A stretch of 64,000 bases of DNA from Macrotis lagotis (lineage: Eukaryota > Chordata > Mammalia > Peramelemorphia > Peramelidae): assembly GCF_037893015.1 (NCBI RefSeq), contig NC_133661.1, forward strand, positions 246,522,116-246,586,115, written 5' to 3'. The position numbers and the translations under genes were made by a program. Within the stretch, counting starts at the first letter, position 1. Every line of letters begins with the position of its first letter. This document shows positions 35,091 to 47,356 of the stretch, piece by piece. The notes under the pieces were generated by a model that was given only the letters and a program-made list of their open reading frames with translations, was not told the origin of the DNA and made no database searches.

Positions 35091-35805
35091 TGCCAAGTCA
35101 AGCTTTTTCCCAGTTTAAAGACTGCCAAATAGGACCAGGGCTAGCAAAAAAAAAAAAATAGAAATATAGAGAATATAGAAGATCTGAAATCCAGATTTCT
35201 ATCCTGTTCCATGATAGTTTGGAGGGAGAGGCAGTTCCTGAAAAAGGGAAAATCCAGGAATGGGAAGAAGGGTATTAAAGTAGATTGTACAGGGTTTTAG
35301 GGGCTTGCCTCTCAGTAGAATAATTTAATCAATAAGAGCCTTGGAAAATTAGAACTTCTTTGATAAATCAATCTTGATATTAGCAGAAATGAAGGGCAAA
35401 GTTTTAGGCCAGTGACTAGCAGGATCCCTGTTATCGATGGTTAAGGTTTTATCCATTGACTGTCCAATCAACATTCTCTTAGTTGGGCCACTGTGTACAA
35501 AGCCACAGCTTCTTTAAGTATTTACTAAATGCTAAAAATTAGGATGGGTCTAGATATATGGTTAAAAGAAATCCAGCTTGAAGACTGGACCAAAAGGAGA
35601 CCTTGATGTCAAGGCAGAAAGATCAGAAATATCAGAAATTATTAAAAGTTTGCTATAATGTCCTGAATTCTAAGACTTTGAGGGAAAGATGATGTCTTGA
35701 AGAATAAATTTTCCTTATCCTGAGACTGTTCTAGGGCTATCCTAATTCAGCAATTCAACAAACATTTGCTAAGTACCTATCTTGTGCAATATATTGTGTT
35801 AGGTT
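35091..35805. other. intergenic before the provirus
   Basis: No gene seen. A short L2/MIR3-like motif (CAACAAACATTTGCTAAGTA) lies just before the provirus at 35750-35800. Confidence 0.45.
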
Positions 35806-36327
35806 TGTGAGGGAAATTTCTGGTGAAGTCCTCTCAGGGTTAAAGAATGTTTATGTTAAGAAAAAGGTTGCATTCCAAGAGATCCAGGACATCCTCGATA
35901 AAATTGTTTTGCTAACTGAAGCACTGACCTTGAGAATCCTACTTTTTCCTAATCAAAACAGTATGAAGGTCATCAGAATCTCTAAACTAAGAGGGTCCAG
36001 TAACAGGCCACCCTACCATCTGATGAGAGACATATTTTGCAAATATTCTTTGTGTCTACTGCTAAGATAGATTTCTGTGAATAGATTGTTACCCCCCCCC
36101 CAAAAAAACCCCAAAACAACTCAGCCATTGAGCTAAAGGGGAGGAGGGTTAGGGAGAAGGGGAGGGGAAAACTATATATTCTTGTTTGACTCTACTTTGG
36201 GTGCAACTCTCAACTCTCATCATTATGTGAGATTGTGAGTCTGTCCTTTTCTTGAGAAAAGCAAATAAACTTTCTTTTGCTCAGACCCAGTCTCTAAGAA
36301 TTTCGTTTAGGGTAAATTTATCCCACA
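35806..36327 (+). repeat. 5' LTR
   Basis: Begins TGTGAGGGAAATTTCTGG. It has a possible TATA-like ACTATATATT near 36170 and a poly(A) signal AATAAA at about 36265 followed by TTTCTTTTGCTCAGACCC, and ends CCCACA. It contains a C(10)-A(7) stretch near 36092 that the 3' LTR lacks. Confidence 0.88.
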
Positions 36328-38414
36328 CAGTTTTGGTACATTGGCTCAGAAGAATCCCCTCCTTAAGATCTCCTGGCCATTGATATGCAAGCAAGTCCTA
36401 GCCAAATGTTTCACTAGCTTGTGATTTAGTGCCAGGGCAGATCCCTTGGGGGGTGGGGAAGAATCCAGAGGAGAGACTTTGAGCAAAATTGAAAATCTAA
36501 AGGCCTCCGCAGGCAGAAACAATAAGGGAGATGGCCCCATGTCAAGAGTTTGACTGGAGGAAAGAGTACCATCAGGTCATGTAAGTTTGTGTACACAAAC
36601 CCAGGCAAGCAAGAGCTGTGAGTCTAAGACTTGGACAAGGTTCAGTGAGCCCCTGGGTAATCTGGCAGTTCTGCCTTTATTCCAAGTAGCTTGGGTCTTT
36701 TTGGATAGAGGTGGAGGAAACCCTCCAAATTTTTTAGAGAGGGTCTGGAGATAACCTCCAGTCACTTTAAGTCTGCAGGGTGTCTGGAGGACATCTCAAG
36801 AGAGATGGTCAGATCAAATTTAAAGTTAAGTGACAAGGAACCACCATTATCCCTTGAAGTGCCAGCTGAGAGCTCTAGGGTCTAGAATTAGTAATTGGGA
36901 TGAAGTACCAAAATATTAAGGAAAAGTGCAGAAAATAATTGAATACTGTTGACTTGCTGTTTCTCTGTAATTCTGTGCTGCTAGAATGCTTCTTCCCCCT
37001 CCCTCCCCCCTCTCCACCATTTGCCTGCTTACAGTCCTGTCTTTTATCTCTCCACCTAGGAGAGAGCAAAAAAGAGGAATTAAGAAAAAAAAGATTAATT
37101 AATAAAAATTCATGAAGACCTGGTAAAATAAGTGTTAAAAGGGGAATTTATTTGGAATTAAAAGAAAGAGAAAAGAGACAGTATTACCAGATACATTAAA
37201 TAAAGAAATCATAAAAAGAAATGCTATTTTACATTGAGAAAGCTTTGAGGAAGTAAATTCCAGAAAGACAAGAGAGTCAGGTCCATTCTAAAGTGTATAA
37301 TTTGATTATAGAAAAATGCCAAAAAAGGGTAACTGAAGCATGGAAATAGTTGATCATTTAAGAGAATGAATCCAGGTTTCCTCTGTGGTAATATTATAGT
37401 TTCAGTAGTTTATTGGTAAAAATATAGATTCTGATGATATTAATTATTACACAGAAGGAATGGGACAACTGAGAATTTAAAAAACATTCCCCCCCCACCA
37501 AAAAAGATTTAAGACTGTCCCCTTAAAAGGAAGTTATTTGGTTTACTCTAGCTGAAGAAGGGAATGGGGTGGGGTGGATATTCTAATTAGGCTGAGGTTT
37601 TTGAGTGACTGTTTGCCTTCTCAAAAGTTATACCAGTTAAAATCAAGAAGTGTTAAATATTAAAACCTTTGAAGGGAAAGGTGTATTATAATGTGGTCTA
37701 TAATAGCTGAAAAAATAAAGTTCAAATAAGAGCTAATGGAAAAAGAATAGTGGAACAGTATATTAAGAGAAAATCTAAATTCAGTCTGAGTAATGGGTTC
37801 TGAAAGAATTGGAAAGAGAATAAAAAAAGTTGCAAGGGAAAGTGAAAAGGCATGTAGAGATAGTTGGGATTTTTGAACCATTTGTGAAGTATGGAAGTTG
37901 ATTAAAGCATGTAGAAAGAAGGTATGAGCAGATTTCACTTTGTATAAGTAAAATGATGAATTTTGGGAGCTTTGAAAAGTAATCTACAAATCAATGTAAG
38001 AAGAGAAAAAGTTCAGAGAGCTATAAGTCTAAATGGAGATATGTGTTTAAATGAGGTTGGGGTAATTTGAAAATTGTGTTAGACTGTCATGTTTGCAATA
38101 TCAGGAAATGAATTGACTGGAAAATGAAAGTCCCCATAATATGAAAAGTTTGATATGAAAGTAACTGCTAGGTAAATGTTAGTTATTTTTGTAGTAGTAT
38201 TATTTCTTCAATTAGATAATTCTATAAAGGGCTAATCTTCTGTATAAAGTAATCTGAAAAATACATGTAACTGAATTAAGGAGTTTGTAAAAATGTACAA
38301 TTTTGATTATGATGTTGTAATATTCCTAAATGTTCTAATATTCAGTGAGGATAAAAGCTGTTATAAGTTAGAGCATTGAGAAATTAGAATTTCAGTGATA
38401 AAGATAAGAATTTG

Positions 38415-39833
38415 TCTGGCCATTGGGATAAAAAATCCCTCTTTGATAAAAATTGCTAGGATAATTGGAAGTTAGTATGGAAGAAACTTAGATTAGACCA
38501 ACACCTCACACCCTTTACCAAGATAAGATCCAAATGGTTACGACACAGACATAAAAAACAATATTATAAGCAAATTAGATCAAGGACTAGTCTACCTGTC
38601 AGATCTATGGAAAGGAGAGCAGTTTATGACTAAGGAAGAGTTGGAGAACATCACCAAAACCCAATTAGATTATTTCGATCACATTAAATTAAAAAGCTTT
38701 TACACAGATAAAACCAATGTAACCAAGATCAAAAGAAATGTAGTAAATTGGGAAACAATCTTTACAACTAATGATTCTGACAAAGGACTCATTTCTAAAA
38801 TATACAGAGAACTGAGTCATATTTTTAAAACAAAAAGCCATTCCCCAATTGACAAATGGTCAAAGGATATGCAAAGGCAATTTACAGATGAGGAGATCAA
38901 AGCAATCCATAGCCTAATGAAAAAATGCTCTAAATCATTAATTATTAGAGAAATGCAAATTAAAGCTTCTCTGAGGTACCACCTCACACCTCTCAGATTG
39001 ACCAATATGACCAGGAAGGATAATGATCATTGTTGGAAGGGTTGTGGGAAATCTGGGACGCTATTACACTGTTGGTGGAGCTGTGAACTCATCCAACCCT
39101 TCTGGAGAGCTATTTAGAACTATGCCCAAAGGGTAACAAAAATGTGCATACCCTTTGACCCAGCAATACCACTACTGGGTCTATACCCTGAAGAGATAAG
39201 GAAAAAGGGTAAAAACATTACTTGTATAAAAATATTTATAGCAGCCCTCTTTGTGGTGGCAAAGAATTGGAAATCAAGTAAATGTCCTTCAATTGAGGAA
39301 TGGCTTAGGAAACTGTGGTATATGTATGTCATGGAACAATATTGTTCTATTAGAAACCAGGAGGGATGGGATTTCAGGGAAGCCTGGAGGGATTTGCATG
39401 AACTGATGCTGAGTGAGATGAGCAGAACCAGAAAATCACTGTACACCCTAACAGCAACATGGGAGTGATGTTCAACCTTGAAGGACTTGCTCATTCCATC
39501 AGTGCAACAATCGGGAACAATTTTGGGCTGTCTGCAAAGGAGAGTACCATCTGTATCCAGATAAGGAGCTGTGGAGTTTGAACAAAGTGCAAGGACTATT
39601 CCCTTTAATTTAGAAAAAAACAGATATCTTATTGTCTGATCTTGTCACCTCTTAAACTTCTCTTCTCTTCTTTAAGGATATGATTTCTCTCTCATCACAC
39701 CCAATTTGGATCAAGGTACAACATGGAAACAAAGTAAAGACTGACAGAGTGCTTTCCGTGGGGGGGGAGGGAGGGAAGGAAGATTGGGGGGAAAATTGTA
39801 AAACTCAATATCTTTAATAAAAATAAATTTAAA
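38415..39833 (+). mobile_element. 5'-truncated L1 inside the provirus
   Basis: Encodes the C-terminal part of L1 ORF2. 38626-39117 is open for 163 codons, with ETIFTTNDSDKGLISKIYRE and the cysteine-bearing CWKGCGKSGTLLHCWW motif. A frame break follows, then CIPFDPAIPLLGLYPEE (39142-39468), and the 3' UTR with a G-rich tract and AATAAAAATAAA tail. AAAGATAAGAATTTG at 38400-38414 recurs at 39834-39848, an exact 15-bp target-site duplication. Endonuclease and RT domains are missing through 5' truncation. Confidence 0.93.
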
Positions 39834-42234
39834 AAAGATAAGAATTTGAAAACTTTTAGGTTTTTGAAAAGGGAAATAATTTAAGGACATTTGGAATATG
39901 AGTTTTGGGATTTATAAGCTTATTAAGAGAAGTATAAAGAAAATCTTGTAATCATAAAAAGGGATTTTTAGAAACATCTGGTCTTGAGAATTTTTTCTGT
40001 GTTGCAAAGTTCTAGGGAGTAAAGAGAATATCCATGAAATTGAAATGTCTTATGTATAAGAAAATTTTGTATAAGAGCAGATCCAAGCTAAACTTGTTGA
40101 GAATTTAAAGGTTGTGTCGTAATAACAAGCAATGAATGAATTGAAGGTTTCACCTATCACATTTTTAAAGATTTGTCTAGATCTATTGGTCCAGGTATAA
40201 ATGTAATAATGGAAAGATTGTTTTGCAAAATCCAGTAATTAATGCATTACTTTTATTACTGTTTTTGCTACATTTGAAATTAAGACAGATGTTGAAGATT
40301 TAAAGTCCTCTAAGATATTCTAATGGATTGAAAAAATTCTATTTGTATTTTATGTATTTCAAAACATGGTTAATAATTAAATAGGTTTATTATAGAGATT
40401 GTTTGCCAATTATATATGCAAATTAGGATTATTGTGGATATCTATATCTATATCTATACATATATATAAATAAACTGGGGTTGCTTGCTTTGAAGTGAGT
40501 ATACCACTTGAGTAACATAGGAAAGATAAAAATAATGATAATAATTTGAGAGTTTCTGGCTAATTGTTATATGAGAATTCTGGAGGTGATTCCCCTAGCC
40601 AAAGGAGGTGTTTATTTACTATATAATACAGGAGACTGGGAGGAAGGATTTCTAGTCAAGAGACTCCTGATATACCATCTTTATCTAGGAATAAAATAGA
40701 TTTGATTTCAGACAAAAGGATATGGGTCCAGAGATCAGAAATTAGTGCCATCAGAAGAACAGACTTAGTTGAGTTATGGAACATACTTGTGAAGAGGTTT
40801 TTGTATGTCAGGGAATACTGCAGATGCTGGAGAAACTTGACTGCTTTTTGAATAAGTTTAGAAAATAACCTGATTTAGTGTATTCTAAAGACAGGGACCC
40901 AGAGGGATGCTCAGAATAGATACATGTATAGGGAAGAGGGCTGATTGATTGATTGTTTGGGACCCCTATCCAGGTTATAATTAGTATTTAGTCCTTGTAA
41001 AGTGGATTCACTTGGAGGTATAATTAGATGGAATTATTATTTTAGCTCATGGGACTTTTATTTACCTTTTGATGTGTCTACAGTAATGATCAGCAAAGGA
41101 AGTACCACTGAGTCAATACTCTTTTGAAGCCCAGAACCCCAGTGAAGGTTTGGAGACTATACAGGTGACAAATGCAGTGGGATTAAAAATAATCGAAGGG
41201 GTGGCTTTTCAGTGCAGCCTGAGGTTGGACCCTTTCTGACTTGACTTCCCCAAATATGATATTTGAATAATGTCTCACAAGATAAATCTAAAATTTGGCT
41301 CAAGACATTTGACTGTAACCCACACGACCTCTTTCTGGAAGCTGACACTCAGAATTCTATCTATAAAGGAATTTTCCTTGGTTGTCATGGATCTTTATAG
41401 TAAATCGTTATAAGCAAATATGATATAGAAATTTTAGGTCAATTGAAGTTTTAATAGCTAAATAGCTAAATAATCTCTGCTTTTATTTATTATGTATTGA
41501 CAAGAATTAAGATACCTTGATTTTTCCATATTAGGAAGAATATTTAGGCAAAAAGAATGAAAAGGTTTTTGTAATCTCAGGATATAATTCTGTGCAGTAG
41601 CAGTTTCAAGTTCTACTTTAGGAAGGAAATGTAAGTCAGTTCAGTATATCAAGAGAAGAATCACCTATAGAATATTTAGAAACATTTTGGGAAGAAAGAA
41701 GAATTTATTTTAGTTAAGGATACTTTAGTTATTATTTTTAAGGAGCAAAAGGTTGAAACTGTATGTCACTTTTTGAACATTCTTTGTTCCAAGATAATCA
41801 TATAATGTATATATTATAAGCTCAAATTAATCTGGCAGTTTTCAGCAAATTCATTTGTGCAGTGTAACAATTATGGAAGGTATATTTTTGCTAGAGTGAA
41901 ATATGTATATCAACGTGACAGTAAGTCAAAATGTAAATTGTAATAACTCTAGAATATTGTCTAATAATGAAAACATGAGTCTCAATTTGATAAGATGTTG
42001 TTTTAAGAAAGTAAAAAGAAGAGACAATCTCAATAAGTCATCCAAACTGGAGAGAACTTTTTGAAACAGATTCTGAAGATATAGAAAGACATTGATTGTC
42101 TCCAGGGGAGAAAAGAGAGACCAGACCAGTTCATTTTCCTCCATCCTGTGCCTATGTGTGTAAATAGGTTGTTTAGTCAGGGTCAGGGTGTTCCAAGAAG
42201 ATGTATTAAGGATAGTGTGAGAGGATTTCAGATA

Positions 42235-42335
42235 CAAGTGTGTGTGTGTATATGCACACACACACACACACACACACAAATGTCTATGTGTATATACACA
42301 CAAATATAGATGTGTACACACACACACACACACAT
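42235..42335. repeat. (GT)n/(CA)n cluster
   Basis: Alternating TG and CA tracts just inside the 3' LTR of the provirus. The opposed tracts are self-complementary. Confidence 0.92.
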
Positions 42336-42361
42336 ATATGTTTAAATTAGGGAAGGGATTA

Positions 42362-42881
42362 TGTGTAAAATTTCTGGTGAAGTCCTCTCAGAGTTAAAGA
42401 GTGTTTATGTCAAGAAAAACTTTGCATTCCAAGAGACCTAGGACATCTGCTTTTACAATAAGACTGTTTTGCTAACTGAGGCACTGACCATGAGAATCCT
42501 ATTTTTTTCTGGTCAAAACAGTATGAAGATCATCAGAATCTCTAAACTAAGAGAGTCCAGTAACATCACCCTGCCATCTGGTGAGAGACATATTTTGAAA
42601 ATATTACATTCCTTTCTTTGTATCTATTGCTAAGATAGATTTCTGTGAATAAATTCTGTCCCTCCAAAACTCAGCCAATGGGCTAAAGGGGAGGAAGGTT
42701 AGGGTGAAAGAAGTGAGGAAAACTATATATATTCTTTCTTGACTGTACTTTGGGGGCAGCTCTCAAATTCTCACCACTTGGTAAGATTGTAATTCTGTCC
42801 TTTTCTAGAGAAAAACAAATAAACTTCGTTTTGCTCAGACCCAGTCTCTGAGAATTTCTTTTAGAGTAAATTTATCCTACA
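42362..42881 (+). repeat. 3' LTR
   Basis: Aligns end to end with the 5' LTR: TGTGTAAAATTTCTGG start, AATAAACTTCGTTTTGCTCA, CCTACA end. Differences are scattered substitutions and small indels. Confidence 0.88.
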
Positions 42882-43059
42882 TAAGTTCAAGGGGAAAAAA
42901 TTACATAGACCCCACTATCAAAGAGTAAGATTGGAAGAGGTGGGTGGGGGTGGTGCATCATGAGGATATTATGTACATAAATAAGTACCACAAGGTAGAG
43001 TGCAAGGGGAGCAAAGAAAAGGTTCAAAGTATCCTAAGGAATTTTGAGGAAAACACCTT

Positions 43060-43560
43060 TTTTTTTTCATTGTAAAGATTTTATTTATTTTGGGTTTTAC
43101 AATTTTCCCCCTAATTTTACTTCCCTCCCCCCACCCCCCCATAGAAGGCAGTTTGCCAGTCTTTACATTGTTTCCATGGTATACATTGATCCAAATTAAA
43201 TGTGATGAGAGAGAAATCATATCCTTAAGGAAGAAAAATAAAGTATAAGAGATAGTAAGATTATATAGTAAGATATCAGTTTTTTCCTAAATTAAAGGTA
43301 GTAATATTCCTTGGTCTTTGTTCAAACTCCACATTTCTTTCTCTGGATACAAATGGTATTCTCCATTGCAGATAGCCCAAAATTGTCCTGGATTGTTCCA
43401 CTGATGGAATGAGCATGTCCATCAAGGTTGATCATCACCCCCATGTTGCTGTTAGGGTGCACAGTGTTTTTCTGGTTCTGCTCATCTCACTCAGTATCAG
43501 TTCATGCAAATCCTTCCAGGCTTCCCTGAATTCCCATCCCTCCTGGTTTCTAATCCACTG
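43060..43560 (-). mobile_element. 5'-truncated L1 tail, antisense
   Basis: T-rich start, GTTTTACAATTTTCCCCCTA, C-rich tract, TTTCCATGGTATACATTGAT, GGTTCTGCTCATCTCACTCA and TCCCATCCCTCCTGGTTTCT. This is the complement of the same L1 3' end as at 39.3-39.8 kb. About 0.5 kb; no clean target-site duplication found. Confidence 0.88.
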
Positions 43561-43619
43561 AAGATTTTTTAAGCCTTGTTTGTTGCTTTAGGAAATGTTT
43601 GGGTGTTTTGTTTGTTTTT

Positions 43620-44060
43620 TGGCTAATGAAAGATAAATTCAAGAGGACATATACTCTAGGCAGAGAGTTCCAATGGGGGGGGGCTATTAAAATAGCCTAG
43701 CCAAGTGATGATGAGAGCTTGAACAATCTGATAGCACTGTAAGTAGAGAAAAAGACATAAATAGAAAATATGGGTAGAGATAGAATTGACAGTGCTTTAG
43801 AAACTGTTTGAGTGTGAGGGATGAAGGAGAGCAAAGAGTCTATGATGATTCTAAAATTTCCAATTTCTTTGCCTGGGCAGATAGTATTTCTATGAAAAGA
43901 AATAGGGAAGTCAGGAGGAGGGAAAAGTTTAGTAGGCTGAGATGAGATAAGTTCAATTTTGAACATGCTAAGTTTGAGGTGTGAGGAGGACATTTAGTTT
44001 TTCCATTTTCCAGAAAGAAAATCCAGGTGTAGTTTCACATATGTACCTTAGATTTCTGGA
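43620..44060 (+). repeat. L2 3' remnant
   Basis: GATGATGAGAGCTTGAACAA, GATAAGTTCAATTTTGAACA and TGCTAAGTTTGAGGTGTGAG are L2 phrases. Confidence 0.7.
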
Positions 44061-44894
44061 GAGTATATCTTTGTGAAATCAAAGAACAGCTACCTGGAGT
44101 TAAATTTTGCTGGAGGAAATAAGCTCAGGAAAGATGGGAAGGTCTCAAAAATCAAATTCTGTAGAAACAAATGTATTTTCAATGAGGAGGAAAATGGGGA
44201 GTTATCTGAAAAATCCCATACAGATATGGAGACAGGGAACTCACTGACCAACTTAGAGTTTTAAAAGATATATAGTAAAGATAGAAGTAAGGGCAGGTAA
44301 CTGAAGATAATTAGAATGTTAAAGTTCAGGATGATAAGAGCTGATAAGGAAGACTAAGGATAATAACAATAAAAAGATAAAAAAAATTATAACAATGAAA
44401 AGTAGAGGTGGATAGAATGATGCTAACAAATGATAGCATTATGGCTTAAATCTTATCTTCAGTTTTACCTGACAAGGAGAATAATCTTTGGGGGAAGGGG
44501 GAAAGAGAGAAAGAGGAAAGAATAAAGATAAACATAGTACCTCTTACTTGCCACTGTTTATGCTTTACAAATATCTCATCTGATCCTCACATCAACCTGG
44601 GAGGTTGACAACCTGGGAGGGGACAGAGAGAAGTGCCCAAGTTCACATGGCTAATAAATGTCTGAGACTGGATTTGAATTCATCTACTGTACCATTAATT
44701 ACCTCTTCAAATTGGAAAGAAAAAAAAAACAATTTATAGGGAATTGAAATCCAAAATAAGGAGTGTTGTTGAAAGAGAGCACCAGACTGCTTTTGAGCTC
44801 ATCATCAGAGCCAGGATGTGATTAGTACTCCTCTACAATAAACCCCATCCTTTACTAGAAGACCCATAATGAAGGGGAATCCATTACCTCCTTT
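44061..44894. other. intergenic with a CORE-SINE remnant
   Basis: 44550-44695 is an antisense MIR/MAR remnant (CTCATCTGATCCTCACATCA, CTGAGACTGGATTTGAATTC). Otherwise no feature was recognised. Confidence 0.5.
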
Positions 44895-45630
44895 TTGTAT
44901 AGCCAGTTACTGAGTTAAGAAGTTTTTTCCCCCTTTTATCAGGTTTCAGTCTGCCCCTTAGTAACCTCTATACATAGTTTCTAATTCTGTCCAAGCAGAA
45001 TAATAATCTTTCTTCCACATAATATCCCTTCAAGTATTTGGAGATAATAACTATCATGTCTTCGCTTTCTATCCTTCACTTTCCCCAACCCTACCAAGAC
45101 TTCTTTTCTCTAAGTCAAACATCCCTAGTTCCTTCAAATAAATCCTATAATTGATCTTCTGGATCTTCCCCACCCTGGATGTTCTCTGGTTTGCTAGAAC
45201 TGAGCACAGTTATTATAGATGTGATCTGACCTGGGCAGAGTACAGAGAGACAGTCACCTTTCTGGTTCTATACATTATGCTTCTTTTAATGCAGGCTATG
45301 ATTTCATGACCATTTTTGACTCACCTCCGAGTATTGACTCATCTTGAGTTTTCAGGCCATCAAACTCCCTTTCCCCAGATCTTTTTCAAACTAACAGTTG
45401 TCTAAGCACACCTCCCCATCTTTTATTTGCAAAATTGACTTTTTGAAACCCAAACATAAGACTTTAAATTCCGCCTTTAGTGATATGGTGTAGTGTCTTA
45501 ACCTGTTGAAATCTTTCTGGATTTTGATTCTTTTATCTAGTATTAGGTTGCCCTTCTACCTTTGCATCATTTCAAATTTGATAAATATTCTATCTATACC
45601 TTTAGATGAGTCACTTATAAAAATGTTATA

Positions 45631-45839
45631 TAATTATGTAATTTTGCTATCTCTTATACTTTATTTTTCTTCCTTAAGGATATTATTTCTTTCTCATCAC
45701 ATTCAACTTAGATCAATATATATACCATGGAAACAATCAAGACTAACAGACTGCCTTCTGTGGGGGGGGGGGGGGGGAGGGAAGCAAGATTAGGGGGAAA
45801 AATTGTAAAATTCAAAATAAATAAAATTTTTCTTTTAAA
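45631..45839 (+). mobile_element. very short L1 tail inside CR1/L3
   Basis: CTTCCTTAAGGATATTATTT, ATACCATGGAAACAATCAAG, a G-run of about 16, and AAAATAAATAAAATTTTT. An exact 12-bp duplication AAAAATGTTATA (45619-45630 and 45840-45851) brackets it. Confidence 0.92.
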
Positions 45840-46028
45840 AAAAATGTTATACAGCTCAGATCCTTGAGGGCATTATACTAGAGATGTCATTTTACACTGA
45901 ACTATTAATGATTACTCCTTGAATTAAGCCATTCAACCAGATTCATATCCAGTGGATATGAATACAACTTCAAGTTCAATATAGATACAACTTCAAGTCT
46001 TAACTGTATTATTGTCTATCCTACTTTT

Positions 46029-46177
46029 TTTTTTAGATTTTTCAAGGCAATGGGGTTAAGTGGCTTGCCCAAGGCCACACGGCTAGGTAATTATCAAGTG
46101 TCTGAGGTCGGATTTGAACCCAGGTACTCCTGACTCCAAAGCTGGTGCTCTATTCACTGCGCCACCTAGCCGCCCCT
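46029..46177 (-). repeat. short-form SINE inside CR1/L3
   Basis: A complete antisense copy (TTTTTCAAGGCAATGGGGTT ... CACCTAGCCGCCCC) with exact duplication TATCCTACTTTT at 46017-46028 and 46178-46189. Confidence 0.95.
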
Positions 46178-46212
46178 TATCCTACTTTTCCTACTAGGTA
46201 TAACTCTTCCTT

Positions 46213-46371
46213 TTTTTTTTTTTTTTTTTTTTTGGCAAGGCAATAAGGTTAAGTAACTTGCACAAGGTCATACAGCTAGGTTATTAGTATCTGGGGCCAG
46301 ATTTGAACTCAGGTTCTCCTGACTCCAGGGTGGGTGCTCTAGCCACTTCATCATCTAGCTGCTCCCTGCTG
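46213..46371 (-). repeat. short-form SINE inside CR1/L3
   Basis: Poly(T), GGCAAGGCAATAAGGTTAAG, GGTGCTCTAGCCACTTCATC. Bracketed by TAACTCTTCCTT at 46201-46212 and 46372-46383. Confidence 0.95.
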
Positions 46372-47114
46372 TAACTCTTCCTTAAGAGAGTAGGAGAGGC
46401 TGTCAAATGTCTTGGCTAAATTTAGATAAATATCTACAAAATTCCTACTGCTCAATAAAACTGTTAAAAAATGAAGTTATTCTTACCTTAACTCTTCTGG
46501 ATAATTAATGTGATTGATCATCATTTCCTTTCTGGATATTCACCAACCATACTTTTAATAATGCATTTTTATAGAATTTTCTCAGCAATCAATGTCAAAC
46601 TCATTAGTCTATAGTTTATAAGTTCCTTTCTCTTCTTTTAGAAAAATCAGAATAATTACTCTTCTCTGGTCCTCTGATATCTTTTCCCATTCTGTAAAAT
46701 CTTTCAGAAATTACTGATAATTGTTCATAACTTACCTAAGTAAATTCTTTTAGTACCTGGAGGTATTAGAGCCTGATGAGTTAGTTGAACTCCTCAGAAG
46801 AAACCAATTGCTCTTTTATTATCACCCTACTTATCTTGGATATTAATTTCTTATTAGCAATTTTAGTTCTTTCCTTTCAAGGCAAAAGATTGCTCTCCTT
46901 GGCAGAAGAAAAAAGAAATGAAACAAAACAACTTCTGCCTTCTCTCCATCATTTGTTATCATATCCCATCTGCCCTAAGCCACAGTCCTATTCCGTCCTC
47001 TTTTCACAAGCAAAAACAAAAACTCCTTTTATTGTCTTTAGCTTTCTTTGCCAATCTCAGTTCATCTTGAGATTTAGCACTCATCACTGTCCTTTACTCT
47101 CATATCTAATCAAT

Positions 47115-47345
47115 CTCCAAATCAATCAACAAACATGTATTAAGCACTAATTATATGCTAGGCATTATACTAATAACCAGAGAGACAAAGAAAAGGCAAA
47201 AACAGTCCCAATTCTCAAAGAACTTGTATTTAGGAAGTACCTTATCTTTCAAGCCTTACCTTATATGAGTCTAGCATATACTCTGTGTTCTAGCTAAAAT
47301 GGATTACTTGACCTTCATGGACAGTCATTGATTTCCCACCTCCAT
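47115..47345 (+). repeat. L2/MIR3-like repeat
   Basis: ATCAACAAACATGTATTAAG, TTATATGCTAGGCATTATAC and CCCAATTCTCAAAGAACTTG form the common L2/MIR3-related marsupial element. Confidence 0.65.
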
Positions 47346-47356
47346 ACCCTTGCTTG

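Larger units (their letters stand above)
35806..42881 (+). mobile_element. LTR provirus (ERV), apparently non-coding interior
   Basis: Two direct LTRs of about 520 bp (35806-36327 and 42362-42881), each TG...CA with an AATAAA, bound an interior that is AT/purine-rich and full of stops. I could not find convincing gag, pol or env domains. Flanks TAGGTT (35800-35805) and TAAGTT (42882-42887) fit a 6-bp target duplication with one change. A purine run (AGGGAAGGGA) lies just before the 3' LTR. A 5'-truncated L1 (38415-39833) interrupts the interior, leaving about 5.6 kb of proviral sequence. The LTRs differ at roughly one site in ten by eye, so the copy is old. Whether it was always non-autonomous or has decayed is open. 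Confidence 0.82.
44895..47000 (-). mobile_element. ancient CR1/L3-type LINE fragment, RT region
   Basis: Read on the minus strand, the pieces follow a CR1-clade reverse transcriptase and its downstream region in order: CCGTCTGTAG-type NYRP region near 46600 (complement of AGTCTATAGTTTATAAG), the region near 45850 before the second half, and the TTCTGGATCTTCCCCACCCT block near 45160. All frames are destroyed. It is interrupted by an L1 tail (45631-45839) and two SINEs (46029-46177, 46213-46371). Assignment rests on remembered CR1/L3 consensus wording; exact family not certain. Confidence 0.6.

Noticed and set aside
40440..40470. TATC/TATA-rich tract as a possible origin or regulatory site
   Set aside because: It is simple low-complexity sequence inside the provirus with nothing to support a function.
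41250..41390. Short open stretch of about 46 codons in the provirus interior
   Set aside because: Too short and without a recognisable retroviral motif, so not enough to call a gene remnant.
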